From assembly GCF_934617235.1 (NCBI RefSeq), contig NZ_CAKTTZ010000035.1, positions 1 through 27,132 of the forward strand: a stretch of 27,132 nucleotides of DNA, given 5' to 3'. This DNA is from an uncultured Ellagibacter sp. GTDB lineage: Bacteria > Actinomycetota > Coriobacteriia > Coriobacteriales > Eggerthellaceae. Every line of letters starts with the position of its first letter. The stretch's first letter is position 1. The notes under the pieces were generated by a model. The model was given only the letters and a program-made list of their open reading frames with translations. It was not told the origin of the DNA and did no database searches. Positions 8,054 to 15,942 of this stretch are shown here, one piece after another. A program made the position numbers and the translations under genes.

Positions 8054-8497
8054 TCAGTGAAAATCTGGCTCGAGCGCCGCTTTGTAGCACTCGTAAAGCT
8101 CAGGTACCGCCTTTTTCATACTCACCGGCTTGAAATCATCGCGCCGAATGAGGCAGTGCTCGCTCATTCCCGTCGCAAACGGTTTCGCCGTGTCGAAATC
8201 GACCGATTCCCCGTCGAAGACCCTGTACCGAAACTGCACCTTCGTCGGCTTCAGCGCAGTGACAGCTAATTGCACGACGACCTTGTCCCCATAGCGCAAC
8301 GACTCGCCGTAGTCGCACTCGACGTGCAAAACAGGAGAGATAAGCCCTCGCTCCTCCAATTCGACATAGGGGAATCCCAGCTCGGCAAGATACTCCTCGC
8401 GAGCATCCTCGAAATACAGGATGTAGTTGGCATGATAGACGACGCCCATCATATCGGTTTCGCCGTAGCGGACGAAAATGGGAACATTCAGACACAT
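8054..8497 (-). CDS. Hotdog-fold acyl-CoA thioesterase (YbgC/4HBT type), candidate DHNA-CoA thioesterase
   Basis: A cytosolic single-domain 4HBT enzyme of 147 residues. The N-terminal active-site segment RYGETDMMGVVYHANYILYF closely matches the YbgC/4-hydroxybenzoyl-CoA thioesterase signature, and the Asp of TDMMG is the expected catalytic residue. The reading frame runs upstream to 8557, but the ATG at 8497 is preceded by AAGGTG at about 8 nt and begins MCLNVPIFVRYGETD, the normal start of the fold. It is divergent from menA across 93 bp. Menaquinone synthesis needs a hotdog thioesterase to hydrolyse 1,4-dihydroxy-2-naphthoyl-CoA, giving the substrate of MenA, so that role is proposed by context only. 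The general thioesterase assignment is firm; the substrate is not. Confidence 0.87.
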   Translation of the reverse strand: MCLNVPIFVRYGETDMMGVVYHANYILYFEDAREEYLAELGFPYVELEERGLISPVLHVECDYGESLRYGDKVVVQLAVTALKPTKVQFRYRVFDGESVDFDTAKPFATGMSEHCLIRRDDFKPVSMKKAVPELYECYKAALEPDFH

Positions 8498-8590
8498 TGC
8501 GGGCACACCTTCTAAAAAACGGTAGAATACCTCATTGTATGGTAACGCATTACGCACTCATTGAGATATCAAGAAGGAAAAAACGAACCG

Positions 8591-9544
8591 ATGGCCGATT
8601 CCGATTCGACTAAGAATAAGCAAACCTACGAGCGATTCACGCTAAAGATGGCCGTTGAACTCGCCGCCCCGCATACGTGGCCCGCCTCCATCTTGCCCGT
8701 GCTCGTCGCCACAAGCTGCGCGGTCGTGCACTCCCCCGCCCTCGATGTCCTTATGGTGTGCGCCCTGCTCGCCATCTGCATCCTCATGCAGGCTTCCGTC
8801 AACACCTTCAACGACTACTACGACTTCGTCAAAGGCGCCGACAGCGAAGAGGATAACGTCGATGTGACCGACGCCGTGCTCGTGTACAACAACATCAATC
8901 CGGCTTCGGCACTTCGTCTTGCGATCGGCCTTCTTGTCGCCGCATTCGCGCTCGGCACCTACGTCATCTACTGCGCCGGATGGATCCCGCTTATCCTCGG
9001 CGTCATCGGCGCGGTGATTGTCGTCGCCTATTCCGCAGGTAAAACGCCTATCTCCTATCTCCCCATCGGCGAGGCGGTAAGCGGTTTCGTCATGGGCGGA
9101 CTCATTCCGCTCGCGTGCTATCAAGTCCTCACGGGGGAACTCGATTTCGTGGTGCTCGTCTGGTCAATCCCCACGATCATCGGAATCGCGCTCATCATGA
9201 TGACGAACAACACGTGCGACATCGAGAAAGACATCGAAGTGAACCGCCGCACGCTCCCGACACTGCTCGGCCGCCCGCGCGCTCGCAAAGTCTACCACGT
9301 GCTCGTCTTCTGCTGGCTCGCCGCGATTGCGGTTGTCATCGCAGTTTTCTTCACCCGCGGTGCGATTGTCTTGGTATTCGCACTGCTTGCGTCATATCCC
9401 CTGCTGAAGGCGCTCTTGAGCAACCCGCTTGCACCCCCCGCGCGCATCGGCGCAATGGCACAGATCTGCAGCGTGAACATCGCGCTTGGTTCGTTCTACG
9501 CCGCCGCGATCCTCGCGAGCAGCGCCATCGTCTTTATCGCATAG
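8591..9544 (+). CDS. menA: 1,4-dihydroxy-2-naphthoate polyprenyltransferase (UbiA family, MenA)
   Basis: An integral membrane prenyltransferase that joins a polyprenyl chain to DHNA to give demethylmenaquinone. Of 317 residues, most form eight or nine hydrophobic helices. The two aspartate-rich, Mg-prenyl-diphosphate motifs are NDYYDFVKGAD (residues 74-84) and DIEKD (210-214) with the following NRRTLPTLLG. The first motif followed by KG is typical of MenA rather than of UbiA proper. The frame can be read from a TTG at 8561, but the ATG at 8591 is chosen; the AAGGA at 8574-8578 is 12 nt upstream, a long spacing. Its neighbours are a divergent thioesterase and a convergent stress-protein gene. 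Other UbiA-family roles cannot be fully excluded. Confidence 0.88.
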   Translation: MADSDSTKNKQTYERFTLKMAVELAAPHTWPASILPVLVATSCAVVHSPALDVLMVCALLAICILMQASVNTFNDYYDFVKGADSEEDNVDVTDAVLVYNNINPASALRLAIGLLVAAFALGTYVIYCAGWIPLILGVIGAVIVVAYSAGKTPISYLPIGEAVSGFVMGGLIPLACYQVLTGELDFVVLVWSIPTIIGIALIMMTNNTCDIEKDIEVNRRTLPTLLGRPRARKVYHVLVFCWLAAIAVVIAVFFTRGAIVLVFALLASYPLLKALLSNPLAPPARIGAMAQICSVNIALGSFYAAAILASSAIVFIA

Positions 9545-9619
9545 GCAGCCTTACCGCACACGACAAGGTCCCTCCCCTATTGACAGTAGCTCGCACAAGC
9601 GCCAGCATACTCAGCTCAT

Positions 9620-9661
9620 AAAAAACCCTGCGCCCCGAAGAGTTACAACGAGACGCAGGGT
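9620..9661 (-). terminator. Intrinsic terminator after the universal stress protein gene
   Basis: On the minus strand, the 8-bp arms ACCCTGCG/CGCAGGGT (9654-9661 and 9625-9632) enclose a 21-nt loop and run into six T residues (A at 9620-9625 on plus). The stop codon of the stress-protein gene is about 36 nt upstream. The tail fits the minus strand only. Confidence 0.75.
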
Positions 9662-9697
9662 ACAAGTTAGCCACCGTTAAGCAAATACGGAAAGGCA

Positions 9698-10144
9698 CTA
9701 CTTCGTGACGAGAACGGGAATGTCCGACTCGCGCAGAACAGCGGTCGAAACGCTTCCCAACATCGATCGAACGGCGCCCAAGCCGCGGCTACCCATGACG
9801 ATAAGCCCGCACCCTTCGGACTTCGCGATCGAGATAATCAACTCGTGCGGCTTCCCGAAGGCAACGCGCAACGTCGTGACATCCTCATGGCCGACGATTC
9901 GCTCGCCGACATTCTTCTTCAAATTGGAAAGCGCTTCCTCTTCATCGCCAATGGAAGTCAGAAGAACGCCCGCAGCACGCGCAGCGGCATTGAACGCCGG
10001 ATCCCCCGTCTTCGCCAAATCGGTGACCGTAACGACGATCACGCCTTCAGCCAATCCATGATCGACGAGCTCATATGCATCGGCGAGCGCGCGGTTCGAA
10101 GCATCGGAGCAATCGTATCCTACGAGAATTTTCGAGTATCCCAT
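9698..10144 (-). CDS. Universal stress protein (UspA family)
   Basis: A 148-residue single-domain Usp protein. It starts with the usual strand ILVGYDCSDAS, and near the C-terminus has IVMGSRGLGAVRSMLGSVS (about 117-133) and DIPVLVTK at the very end. The ATP-binding Usp signature is G-x2-G-x9-G-S/T; here G118-S-R-G121 is separated from G130-S131 by eight residues, one fewer than the textbook spacing, so ATP binding is probable but not certain. AAGAAGGGG lies 7 nt before the ATG. It follows gluQ by 63 bp on the same strand and is closed by a good terminator. Usp proteins accumulate on growth arrest or stress; the specific role here is unknown. Confidence 0.92.
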   Translation of the reverse strand: MGYSKILVGYDCSDASNRALADAYELVDHGLAEGVIVVTVTDLAKTGDPAFNAAARAAGVLLTSIGDEEEALSNLKKNVGERIVGHEDVTTLRVAFGKPHELIISIAKSEGCGLIVMGSRGLGAVRSMLGSVSTAVLRESDIPVLVTK

Positions 10145-10207
10145 GATGAAACCCCTTCTTTCATACGACGATAAGAACGCCGCCTATCCCCTTAGTCGGA
10201 CAGTTTC

Positions 10208-11125
10208 TCAGGTCCAGGCTATCTGGATTCTACCATGAAGGTTCTTAAGCGAGAAGCAAGAAAGGAGCTGCTCGGGTGTTGCCGGCTCCGTCGTGGGAGC
10301 AAGGCCGACAACCCCCGCGATGTGCCCGATGATCGCCTCGGGGGAGCCGAACCTTGCAAGCAAGGCATCGAGCGATGCGTCGTGATCTCGTTTCGAAAGC
10401 CGTCGATCACGCTCGGCAACGAGGAGCGGGATATGACCGTAGGTGGGACGCGGCAAGCCAAGCAAGTCCTGAAGATATATCTGCTGCGGGGTCGAGCACA
10501 GAAGGTCAACCCCTCTCACCACGCAGTTCACCCCCTGCGCAGCATCGTCGACGACGACGGCGAGCTGGTAGGCGAATGCCTGGTCGGAACGACGGATAAG
10601 GAAGTCGCCGCAATCGAACTCGAGATTCTGGGAATACTCGCCCTGAATCGTATCGCGAAACGAGATTATCTCATCGGGAACAATCAACCGCATCGCAGGC
10701 TTTCTTCCCGAGGCCTCCCTCGCTGCGCGTTCATCGACAGACAGCGACCGGCATGTTCCCAGATAGACAAGCTTCTCCCCCCGATGAGGGGCAGAGGCCG
10801 CATGCAAGTCCGCGCGCGTGCAGTAGCAGGGGTACACCAGCCCCCGCTCTACCAGGGAATTGAAGGCAGCCGCGTAAGCCTCATCGCGATCGTGCTGGAA
10901 GAAGGGGCCATGATCCCAGGTCAAACCAAGCATCTCGAAGTCGCGCTGCACCGCATCGATGAATTCCGGTTTCGATCGTTCGCGATCCAAATCCTCGATG
11001 CGCAACACGATCTCGCCGCCTTGGGACTTCGCGATAAGCCAGGCCACAAGTGCAGCGTAGATATTTCCCGCATGCATGCGCCCGGTAGGAGATGGGGCGA
11101 ATCGCCCGATGACCTTCTCGCTCAC
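10208..11125 (-). CDS. gluQ: Glutamyl-Q tRNA(Asp) synthetase (GluQ/YadB)
   Basis: A truncated relative of glutamyl-tRNA synthetase that attaches glutamate to the queuosine base of tRNA-Asp. At 305 residues it has the class I catalytic core with FAPSPTGRMHAGN (the HIGH-type motif, about residues 9-21) and RRLSKRD (the KMSKS counterpart), but no anticodon-binding domain. The zinc-site pattern CYC (C100, C102) with YLGTC (Y121, C125) matches GluQ. The frame extends to 11236, but GTG at 11125 is the likely start: AAAGG precedes it by about 8 nt and the protein then begins SEKVIGRFAPSPTG as expected. It is just downstream of the strong terminator that ends the ligase gene, so it needs its own promoter, not identified. 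Full-length GltX is unlikely at this size. Confidence 0.9.
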   Translation of the reverse strand: MSEKVIGRFAPSPTGRMHAGNIYAALVAWLIAKSQGGEIVLRIEDLDRERSKPEFIDAVQRDFEMLGLTWDHGPFFQHDRDEAYAAAFNSLVERGLVYPCYCTRADLHAASAPHRGEKLVYLGTCRSLSVDERAAREASGRKPAMRLIVPDEIISFRDTIQGEYSQNLEFDCGDFLIRRSDQAFAYQLAVVVDDAAQGVNCVVRGVDLLCSTPQQIYLQDLLGLPRPTYGHIPLLVAERDRRLSKRDHDASLDALLARFGSPEAIIGHIAGVVGLAPTTEPATPEQLLSCFSLKNLHGRIQIAWT

Positions 11126-11185
11126 AGCGCGTACCCTTTCTTTCCCTAAAGACGGCAAAACAGTCGACTCAAAATTACCCGGCCC

Positions 11186-11221
11186 AAAAAAGCGGTGCCG
11201 ACAACATACGTCGCCGGCACC
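11186..11221 (-). terminator. Strong intrinsic terminator ending the ior/ligase gene run
   Basis: On the minus strand a 12-bp stem (11210-11221 with 11194-11205, two G-U pairs) with a 4-nt loop is followed by six T residues (A at 11186-11191 on plus). It begins 20 nt after the stop of the ligase gene at 11241. Confidence 0.9.
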
Positions 11222-11240
11222 GAAGAGCAGCCTCAAGAAA

Positions 11241-12635
11241 TTACTTGCGCAAGTCCCTCACATGCTTCGTCTTGCCGGTCGAACGCTCGATGCCGCCCGG
11301 TTCGACAAGCTTCACCTTCACGCCGACGAGCAGCGTGCCCTTGAGTTTCTCGGCAATCATCTGGCGGAAATTGTCCATCACCTCGAATGAATCGCTGAAG
11401 GCCTCGGGCTTGAGCTCGACGTTGACCGTCATGCGATCGAGGCCGGTTTCGTTGTCGACCACGATGAGGTAGTGCGGGGTGACGCCCTCGATGCCCGCGA
11501 GAACGTCCTCGACCTGGCTCGGGAACACGTTCGTGCCGCGGATGATGAGCATGTCGTCACAACGGGAACGAACCTTCTGCATGCGCGCATGCGTGCGACC
11601 GCAACGGCACTTCTCGGTGACAACACGCGTCAGGTCATGCGTGCGGTAACGAAGTACCGGGATGCCTTCTTTATCAAGCGGCGTCAAGACGAGCTCGCCC
11701 ATCTCCCCTTCGGGCACAGGCTCGCCGGTCACCGGGTCAACGACTTCCCACAGGAAGTGGTCCTCAGCGATATGCTGCATATCGCGCTCGCCAAGGCATT
11801 CGCCCGACACGCCTGGGCCCATGACCTCGGTCAATCCGTAGTTGTCGGTGCACACGATGTGCATGCGGCTCTCAATTTCCGCCTTGAGCGCAGGCGGGCA
11901 GGGCTCGCCGCCGAAAAGGCCGACGCGCAACGTCGATTTCTCCCAATCGTAACCCATCTGCTCGCCCACCTCGCAAATGTGAAGGGCGTAGGTAGGCGTC
12001 GCGATGATGACCGTCGTTCCGTAGTCCTCGATCATCTGGATATGACGCTCGGTGTTGCCCGAGCCCGCGGGAATCATCGTGCAGCCAAGCTTCATGCAGC
12101 CATAGTGAAGGCCGAAGCCGCCGGTGAACATGCCATAACCGAACGCCATCTGCACGCGATCGCCTGGCACAACGCCCGCCATACTGGCCAAGCGCGCGAT
12201 ACAGTCGCTCCAAACGTCCATGTCGTGCTTGGTGTATCCGACGACAATCGGCTTGCCCGTCGTGCCCGAAGATGAATGCATCTCGACGATCTTGTCGAGC
12301 GGCTGGGCGAAAAGACCGTAGGGGAATGTCTCGCGCAGCGCATTCTTATCGGTGAAGGGAAGCTTGCGGACATCTTCAAGCGTCTTGATGTCCTCGAGGC
12401 TCACACCCATCTCGTCCATCTTGTCGCGATACCACGCCACGTTCTCGTAGGTGTAGGCAACCTGGGCGATCAACTTCTCAAGCTGGATCGCACGAATGCG
12501 CTCACGGCTCGAAGTCTCCATAGCACGATCGAACACGGGAAGCACGTTAAAATCCCCCGCAGCGGCAGCTTTAAGAGCAGCGCCTTTTACGGAGGGGTCG
12601 AATATCTCTTCAGCGGTACTGTTCACGATCATCAC
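11241..12635 (-). CDS. paaK: Phenylacetate-CoA ligase-like AMP-forming ligase, copy 1
   Basis: An adenylate-forming enzyme that links aryl-acetates (phenylacetate, indoleacetate or similar) to CoA using ATP. The phosphate-binding loop is SSSGTTGKP (residues 121-129). Other family landmarks are FGYGMFTGGFG, PAGSGNTERHI, DNYGLTEVMGPG, VLRYRTHDLTR, CRCGRTHARM and IIRGTNVFPSQVE, with the C-terminal domain ending at 464. The first codon is GTG at 12635 with ATG next at 12632; only a weak AAGAAAG precedes. Compared with copy 2, the N-terminus carries about 30 extra residues before the shared RxQLEKL helix. It lies 15 nt after an ACT-domain gene and ends at a strong terminator. The exact aryl substrate is unknown. 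Confidence 0.92.
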   Translation of the reverse strand: MMIVNSTAEEIFDPSVKGAALKAAAAGDFNVLPVFDRAMETSSRERIRAIQLEKLIAQVAYTYENVAWYRDKMDEMGVSLEDIKTLEDVRKLPFTDKNALRETFPYGLFAQPLDKIVEMHSSSGTTGKPIVVGYTKHDMDVWSDCIARLASMAGVVPGDRVQMAFGYGMFTGGFGLHYGCMKLGCTMIPAGSGNTERHIQMIEDYGTTVIIATPTYALHICEVGEQMGYDWEKSTLRVGLFGGEPCPPALKAEIESRMHIVCTDNYGLTEVMGPGVSGECLGERDMQHIAEDHFLWEVVDPVTGEPVPEGEMGELVLTPLDKEGIPVLRYRTHDLTRVVTEKCRCGRTHARMQKVRSRCDDMLIIRGTNVFPSQVEDVLAGIEGVTPHYLIVVDNETGLDRMTVNVELKPEAFSDSFEVMDNFRQMIAEKLKGTLLVGVKVKLVEPGGIERSTGKTKHVRDLRK

Positions 12636-12650
12636 AACTTTCTTAAGGGT

Positions 12651-13073
12651 TTACGCAACGAGGTGCGCTAGATCATCCTGGCCCAGAAGTTCAACGGGCT
12701 CACCTTCAAGCATCCTCTCGGCGGCAGCGACGTCGTTCACCGAGAGGACGATATACGTGCTGATGAGCGAATAGCTATACGTTACGTTAATGTGGCAGTC
12801 GGCGATGATTCCCATAACGCGCGCCAGCTCGCCGGGCGTGTCCTCAAGGCGAAGCACGAGCACCTCGGACTTCGAGCAAGCGGCATTCTGCTCGCGAAGC
12901 ACCGCAAGTGCCGCGTCGGGATCGTCAACGACAAAGCGTACGATACCGTAGTCCCCGGTATCCGAAGCACTGTAGCCGCGGACGTTGACGCCCGCCTCGA
13001 CGAAGGAATTGAGCACGCGAACAAGATGGCCGGGCTCGCTTTCGATGAAAACGCTGATCTGGGAAACGCTCAT
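12651..13073 (-). CDS. Tandem ACT-domain protein 1
   Basis: A 140-residue protein made of two ACT folds: residues 4 to about 66 (QISVFIESEPGHLVRVLNSF, ISVFIE...GIVRFVV) and about 70-135 (VLVLRLEDTPGELARVMGII, with NVTYSY). ACT domains bind amino acids or related small molecules and regulate enzymes. Proteins of this two-ACT type are often found next to phenylacetate-CoA ligases and IorAB, and that is the arrangement here: the ligase follows by 15 nt and iorB precedes by 18 nt. The likely role is sensing an aromatic amino acid or aryl acid to control the ligase or IorAB (inference). It is a paralogue of the ACT protein at 17345-17776. Confidence 0.87.
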   Translation of the reverse strand: MSVSQISVFIESEPGHLVRVLNSFVEAGVNVRGYSASDTGDYGIVRFVVDDPDAALAVLREQNAACSKSEVLVLRLEDTPGELARVMGIIADCHINVTYSYSLISTYIVLSVNDVAAAERMLEGEPVELLGQDDLAHLVA

Positions 13074-13091
13074 AAGACCACTCCTTCTCGC

Positions 13092-13673
13092 TTATTCCGC
13101 GGAATACGAGGCGCCCAGCTTGAACGCCTCAAGGTTGACATCGAGAAACTTCTCGGGAACGCGAGCGGTGATCACCCGGTTCCAGACCTCCGTCGGGAAG
13201 CCAAGAGCGCGTGAGAGCGCTCCGAGCAAAACGACGTTGGCGGCCTTTGTGGTACCTGCCTTGCGGGCAAGTTCAGTAGCAGGAATGAGCAGAGCACCCG
13301 CATCGCGCAAGCGCTCGCGCGCATGGTCGGGCATGGAGGCGCGCCCCGTAGCAACGGGAAGCGGCTTGATCGACTCGTCGTTCACGAAAAGGCTTCCGCC
13401 CTCTTTCACATAGGGAAGGTTGCGAAGCGCTTCGGTCGTCTCGAAGGACACGACGCAGTCCGCCGAACCCAAATCGGCGACCATGGACTGGACCTTCTCG
13501 CCGAAGCGCACGACGGTCGTCACCGCGCCGCCACGCTGCGCCATGCCGTGGATTTCGGAGACCTTCACGTCAAGCCCGCTCTCCAGGGCGGCACGGGCAA
13601 GCAGGTCGGCAGCGAGAATCGTGCCCTGACCACCGACGCCGCAAAGAAGCACTGTTTTCGTATCGGAACTCAT
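13092..13673 (-). CDS. iorB: Indolepyruvate ferredoxin oxidoreductase, beta subunit (IorB)
   Basis: The gamma-type (CoA-binding side) subunit of the oxygen-sensitive 2-ketoacid:ferredoxin oxidoreductase specific for aryl-pyruvates. The 193-residue protein opens with VLLCGVGGQGTILAADLLA, the family signature, followed by VSEIHGMAQRGGAV and later SFETTEALRN and ANVVLLGALS. The ATG at 13673 has AGGAGGG 6 nt upstream, which overlaps the iorA stop codon. The reading frame continues upstream to 13835 only as an out-of-frame read through iorA. With iorA it forms the catalytic heterodimer: aryl-pyruvate + CoA + oxidised ferredoxin gives aryl-acetyl-CoA + CO2 + reduced ferredoxin, reversible in principle. 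Confidence 0.95.
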   Translation of the reverse strand: MSSDTKTVLLCGVGGQGTILAADLLARAALESGLDVKVSEIHGMAQRGGAVTTVVRFGEKVQSMVADLGSADCVVSFETTEALRNLPYVKEGGSLFVNDESIKPLPVATGRASMPDHARERLRDAGALLIPATELARKAGTTKAANVVLLGALSRALGFPTEVWNRVITARVPEKFLDVNLEAFKLGASYSAE

Positions 13674-13684
13674 CGGGTTCCCTC

Positions 13685-15415
13685 CTAATCCTGAACGATG
13701 AAGCCGCGTGCGCAATACTGCGCGCATTGCCCGCAGCCGATGCACATATCGCGATCGATCACAGCCTGGCCGGTCGCCTCGTCCTTGGCGATCGCAGGGC
13801 AACCGAGACCGATGCATGCACCACACGCCGTGCATTGAGGGGAAACCTCGAAAGCGAGTTTGCGGTGACGTTCAAGCAGGACACACGGGGCGCGGAAAAC
13901 GATGACCGAAAGGGTGTCGGCGGCAGAAGTCGCCTCCTTAAGTGCGCGGCGGACAGCCCTTGCATCATGCGGGTCGACCGTGCGCACGTCCTCGATGCCG
14001 AGCGCCTTCAGAACACCTTCCATATCGAGCTCGCGCGAAGGACGGTGCTGAAGCGTCTCGCCGTTGAACGGATTGCCCTGACGCCCGGTCATGGCCGTCG
14101 TGCGGTTGTCAAGGATGCAAACCGTGCCTGCTCCCTTGTTGTAAACCGTCGAAATCAGCGAGGAAAGACCTGAATGCGCGAAGGTGGAATCGCCGATCAC
14201 GGCGACGACGGGACGATGCTCGCGCCCTTGGAAGGCAAGCTCGAAGCCATGTGCCATCGACACGGAAGCGCCCATGTCCACGCACGTATCCATCGCGGAA
14301 AGAGGAGGCAAGGCACCTAAGGTGTAGCAGCCGATATCGCCTGTCACGATGGCCTTGCACCGCGAAAGCTCCTTAAAGACGAGGCGATGCGGGCAGCCGG
14401 GGCAAAGCGCAGGCGGACGGCCGGGAACATCGGCCTGGGCGGGCGCATGAGCAGGCTCGGGATAGCCGAACGCAGCACGGATCAGGCCGACCGACAGCTC
14501 GCCGTCAGCGGGCAGGGTCTCAGGGAAGGCGGCAACGTCGATTCCAAGGGCCGACACAGCGTTAGTCAGGTAGCTCGAGGCCTCTTCGACGACGTAGAGC
14601 GCGTCGACGCTCTCGGCGAAAGCGCATAGCGCCTTCTTGGGAAGCGGCCACGTGCATCCAAGCTTGAACACGGACGCATCAGGCAAGCCTTCCAGCACAT
14701 GCTGCGACACGGCGCCGGCGCACACGACGCCGAGCTTGTCGCCGCGCCTGATGATGCGGTTGTACGGGCAGGTTTCAGCCCATTCGGAAAGCGCCTCGAT
14801 GCGCTTAAGCTGCACCTTGCGGCGCGGCTTCGCGAACGCGGGCATCATGACCCACTTCGCAGGGTTGCTCTCGTAGGGCGCGGGCTCGACTTCGGCGCGA
14901 GTCCCAACTTCGACCGGGGTCTTCGTGTGCGAGACGCGCACCGACGAGCGGATGAAGAAGGGAACGTCGAAACGCTCGGAGAGCTCGAAGGCGTCGCGAG
15001 TGAAGGCAAGCGCCTCGGCGGAATCGGCGGGGTCGAGCATGGGGATATGCGCCGCGCAGGCATAGTAATGGGAGTCCTGCTCGTTTTGCGAGGAGTACAT
15101 CCCAGGGTCATCTGCGGCAAGCACGACGAAACCGCCGCCAACGCCGGTATACGCAGCAGTGAACAGCGGATCGGCGGCAACGTTCACGCCAACATGCTTC
15201 ATGGTAGAAAGAACGCGTGCACCGCCGGCAGATGCGCCGATGCCCACTTCGACCGCAACCTTCTCGTTCACGCACCATTCGGCATAGACGCCGTCCTTCT
15301 TCGCGAACGCCTCAAGCGTCTCGGTTGAAGGGGTGCCCGGGTACGCGACGCCGATGCGGGCGCCAGCTTCCCAAGCCCCCTGGGCAATCGCCTCATTTCC
15401 GCTTAGCAGTTCCAT
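13685..15415 (-). CDS. iorA: Indolepyruvate ferredoxin oxidoreductase, alpha subunit (IorA)
   Basis: The large TPP- and Fe-S-containing subunit, 576 residues, normal for IorA. It starts LLSGNEAIAQGAWEAG, followed by the pyrimidine-binding region with YPGTPSTE. The TPP/Mg segment is in the second half (GDIGCYTLGALPPL, IGDSTFAHSG, ILDNRTTAMTGRQ). The C-terminal ferredoxin module has CTACGACIGLGCPA and CIGCGQCAQYC, two [4Fe-4S] sites. The ATG at 15415 is preceded by AGAGGGA at 8 nt. iorB starts 11 nt after its stop with an overlapping ribosome site. It is flanked by the zinc-ribbon/FHA gene upstream and by ACT and ligase genes downstream, which supports aryl-acid metabolism. Confidence 0.97.
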   Translation of the reverse strand: MELLSGNEAIAQGAWEAGARIGVAYPGTPSTETLEAFAKKDGVYAEWCVNEKVAVEVGIGASAGGARVLSTMKHVGVNVAADPLFTAAYTGVGGGFVVLAADDPGMYSSQNEQDSHYYACAAHIPMLDPADSAEALAFTRDAFELSERFDVPFFIRSSVRVSHTKTPVEVGTRAEVEPAPYESNPAKWVMMPAFAKPRRKVQLKRIEALSEWAETCPYNRIIRRGDKLGVVCAGAVSQHVLEGLPDASVFKLGCTWPLPKKALCAFAESVDALYVVEEASSYLTNAVSALGIDVAAFPETLPADGELSVGLIRAAFGYPEPAHAPAQADVPGRPPALCPGCPHRLVFKELSRCKAIVTGDIGCYTLGALPPLSAMDTCVDMGASVSMAHGFELAFQGREHRPVVAVIGDSTFAHSGLSSLISTVYNKGAGTVCILDNRTTAMTGRQGNPFNGETLQHRPSRELDMEGVLKALGIEDVRTVDPHDARAVRRALKEATSAADTLSVIVFRAPCVLLERHRKLAFEVSPQCTACGACIGLGCPAIAKDEATGQAVIDRDMCIGCGQCAQYCARGFIVQD

Positions 15416-15458
15416 GTGATAATCCCTCTCGTAACTCTCGCCTTATGCGCCGACGCGT

Positions 15459-15899
15459 TTATTCCTCCCGATAGACGAGACAAAATGCGCCGATTTGCAC
15501 GACGTCGCCCTCGTGGAGCTCGCGCGCTTCGACGTTATCGTTGTTCACCCAAACGCCGTTGAATGAGCTGTCGTCGGTAATCGTGTAGCCATCGCCCGTC
15601 GGCTCGACAACCGCATGGCTGCGCGAAACCGTCATATCGTTTAAGAAGATGTCGCACTGCGGGTTGCGCCCGACGCTCATCGGCGCATTGCCGAGCCTGA
15701 AGACCATTCCAATCTGGGGGCCCTTCACAACGCGCAGGACGAACTGGTGCTGCGAGCGATCGGCTGCAGGTTCCGCCCTTCCCTCAATGGGAAACGGCTT
15801 GAAGCTCTGCGTTGCGCCGAGCAACTTGAATCCGCAGGTGGGACACGCAGAAGCATCTGGGTTAAGAGTTGCACCGCATACGGGGCACGTTTCAGTCAT
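15459..15899 (-). CDS. Zinc-ribbon plus FHA domain protein
   Basis: A 146-residue cytosolic protein. Residues about 5-25 form a zinc ribbon with two CxxC pairs (CPVCG and CPTCG). After a short linker, about residues 55-146 form a forkhead-associated domain with the core motifs MSVGRNPQCDI, VSRSHA and NGVWVN, including the Arg, Ser and His expected for phosphothreonine binding. An in-frame ATG lies upstream at 15926, but the ATG at 15899 has AAGGA 8 nt before it. It is 43 nt from the carboxypeptidase gene and 43 nt from iorA, all same-strand. No Ser/Thr kinase gene is in the window, so its phosphorylated partner is unknown. Confidence 0.92.
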   Translation of the reverse strand: MTETCPVCGATLNPDASACPTCGFKLLGATQSFKPFPIEGRAEPAADRSQHQFVLRVVKGPQIGMVFRLGNAPMSVGRNPQCDIFLNDMTVSRSHAVVEPTGDGYTITDDSSFNGVWVNNDNVEARELHEGDVVQIGAFCLVYREE

Positions 15900-15942
15900 A
15901 ATGCTCGTCCTTCTTTCGTCTTGCATATGAAAGTTTAGCGAA

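Noticed and set aside
7289..8269. A 326-codon plus-strand frame opposite the formamidase and thioesterase genes
   Set aside because: The minus-strand products have clear family motifs, while this frame has none and spans two genes on the other strand.
11472..12275. A 267-codon plus-strand frame opposite ligase copy 1
   Set aside because: The ligase motifs are unambiguous on the minus strand. The antisense frame is a His/Arg/Ala-rich shadow.
13674..13835. An upstream extension of the iorB frame
   Set aside because: It reads out of frame through the ferredoxin module of iorA. The ATG at 13673 has an excellent ribosome site.
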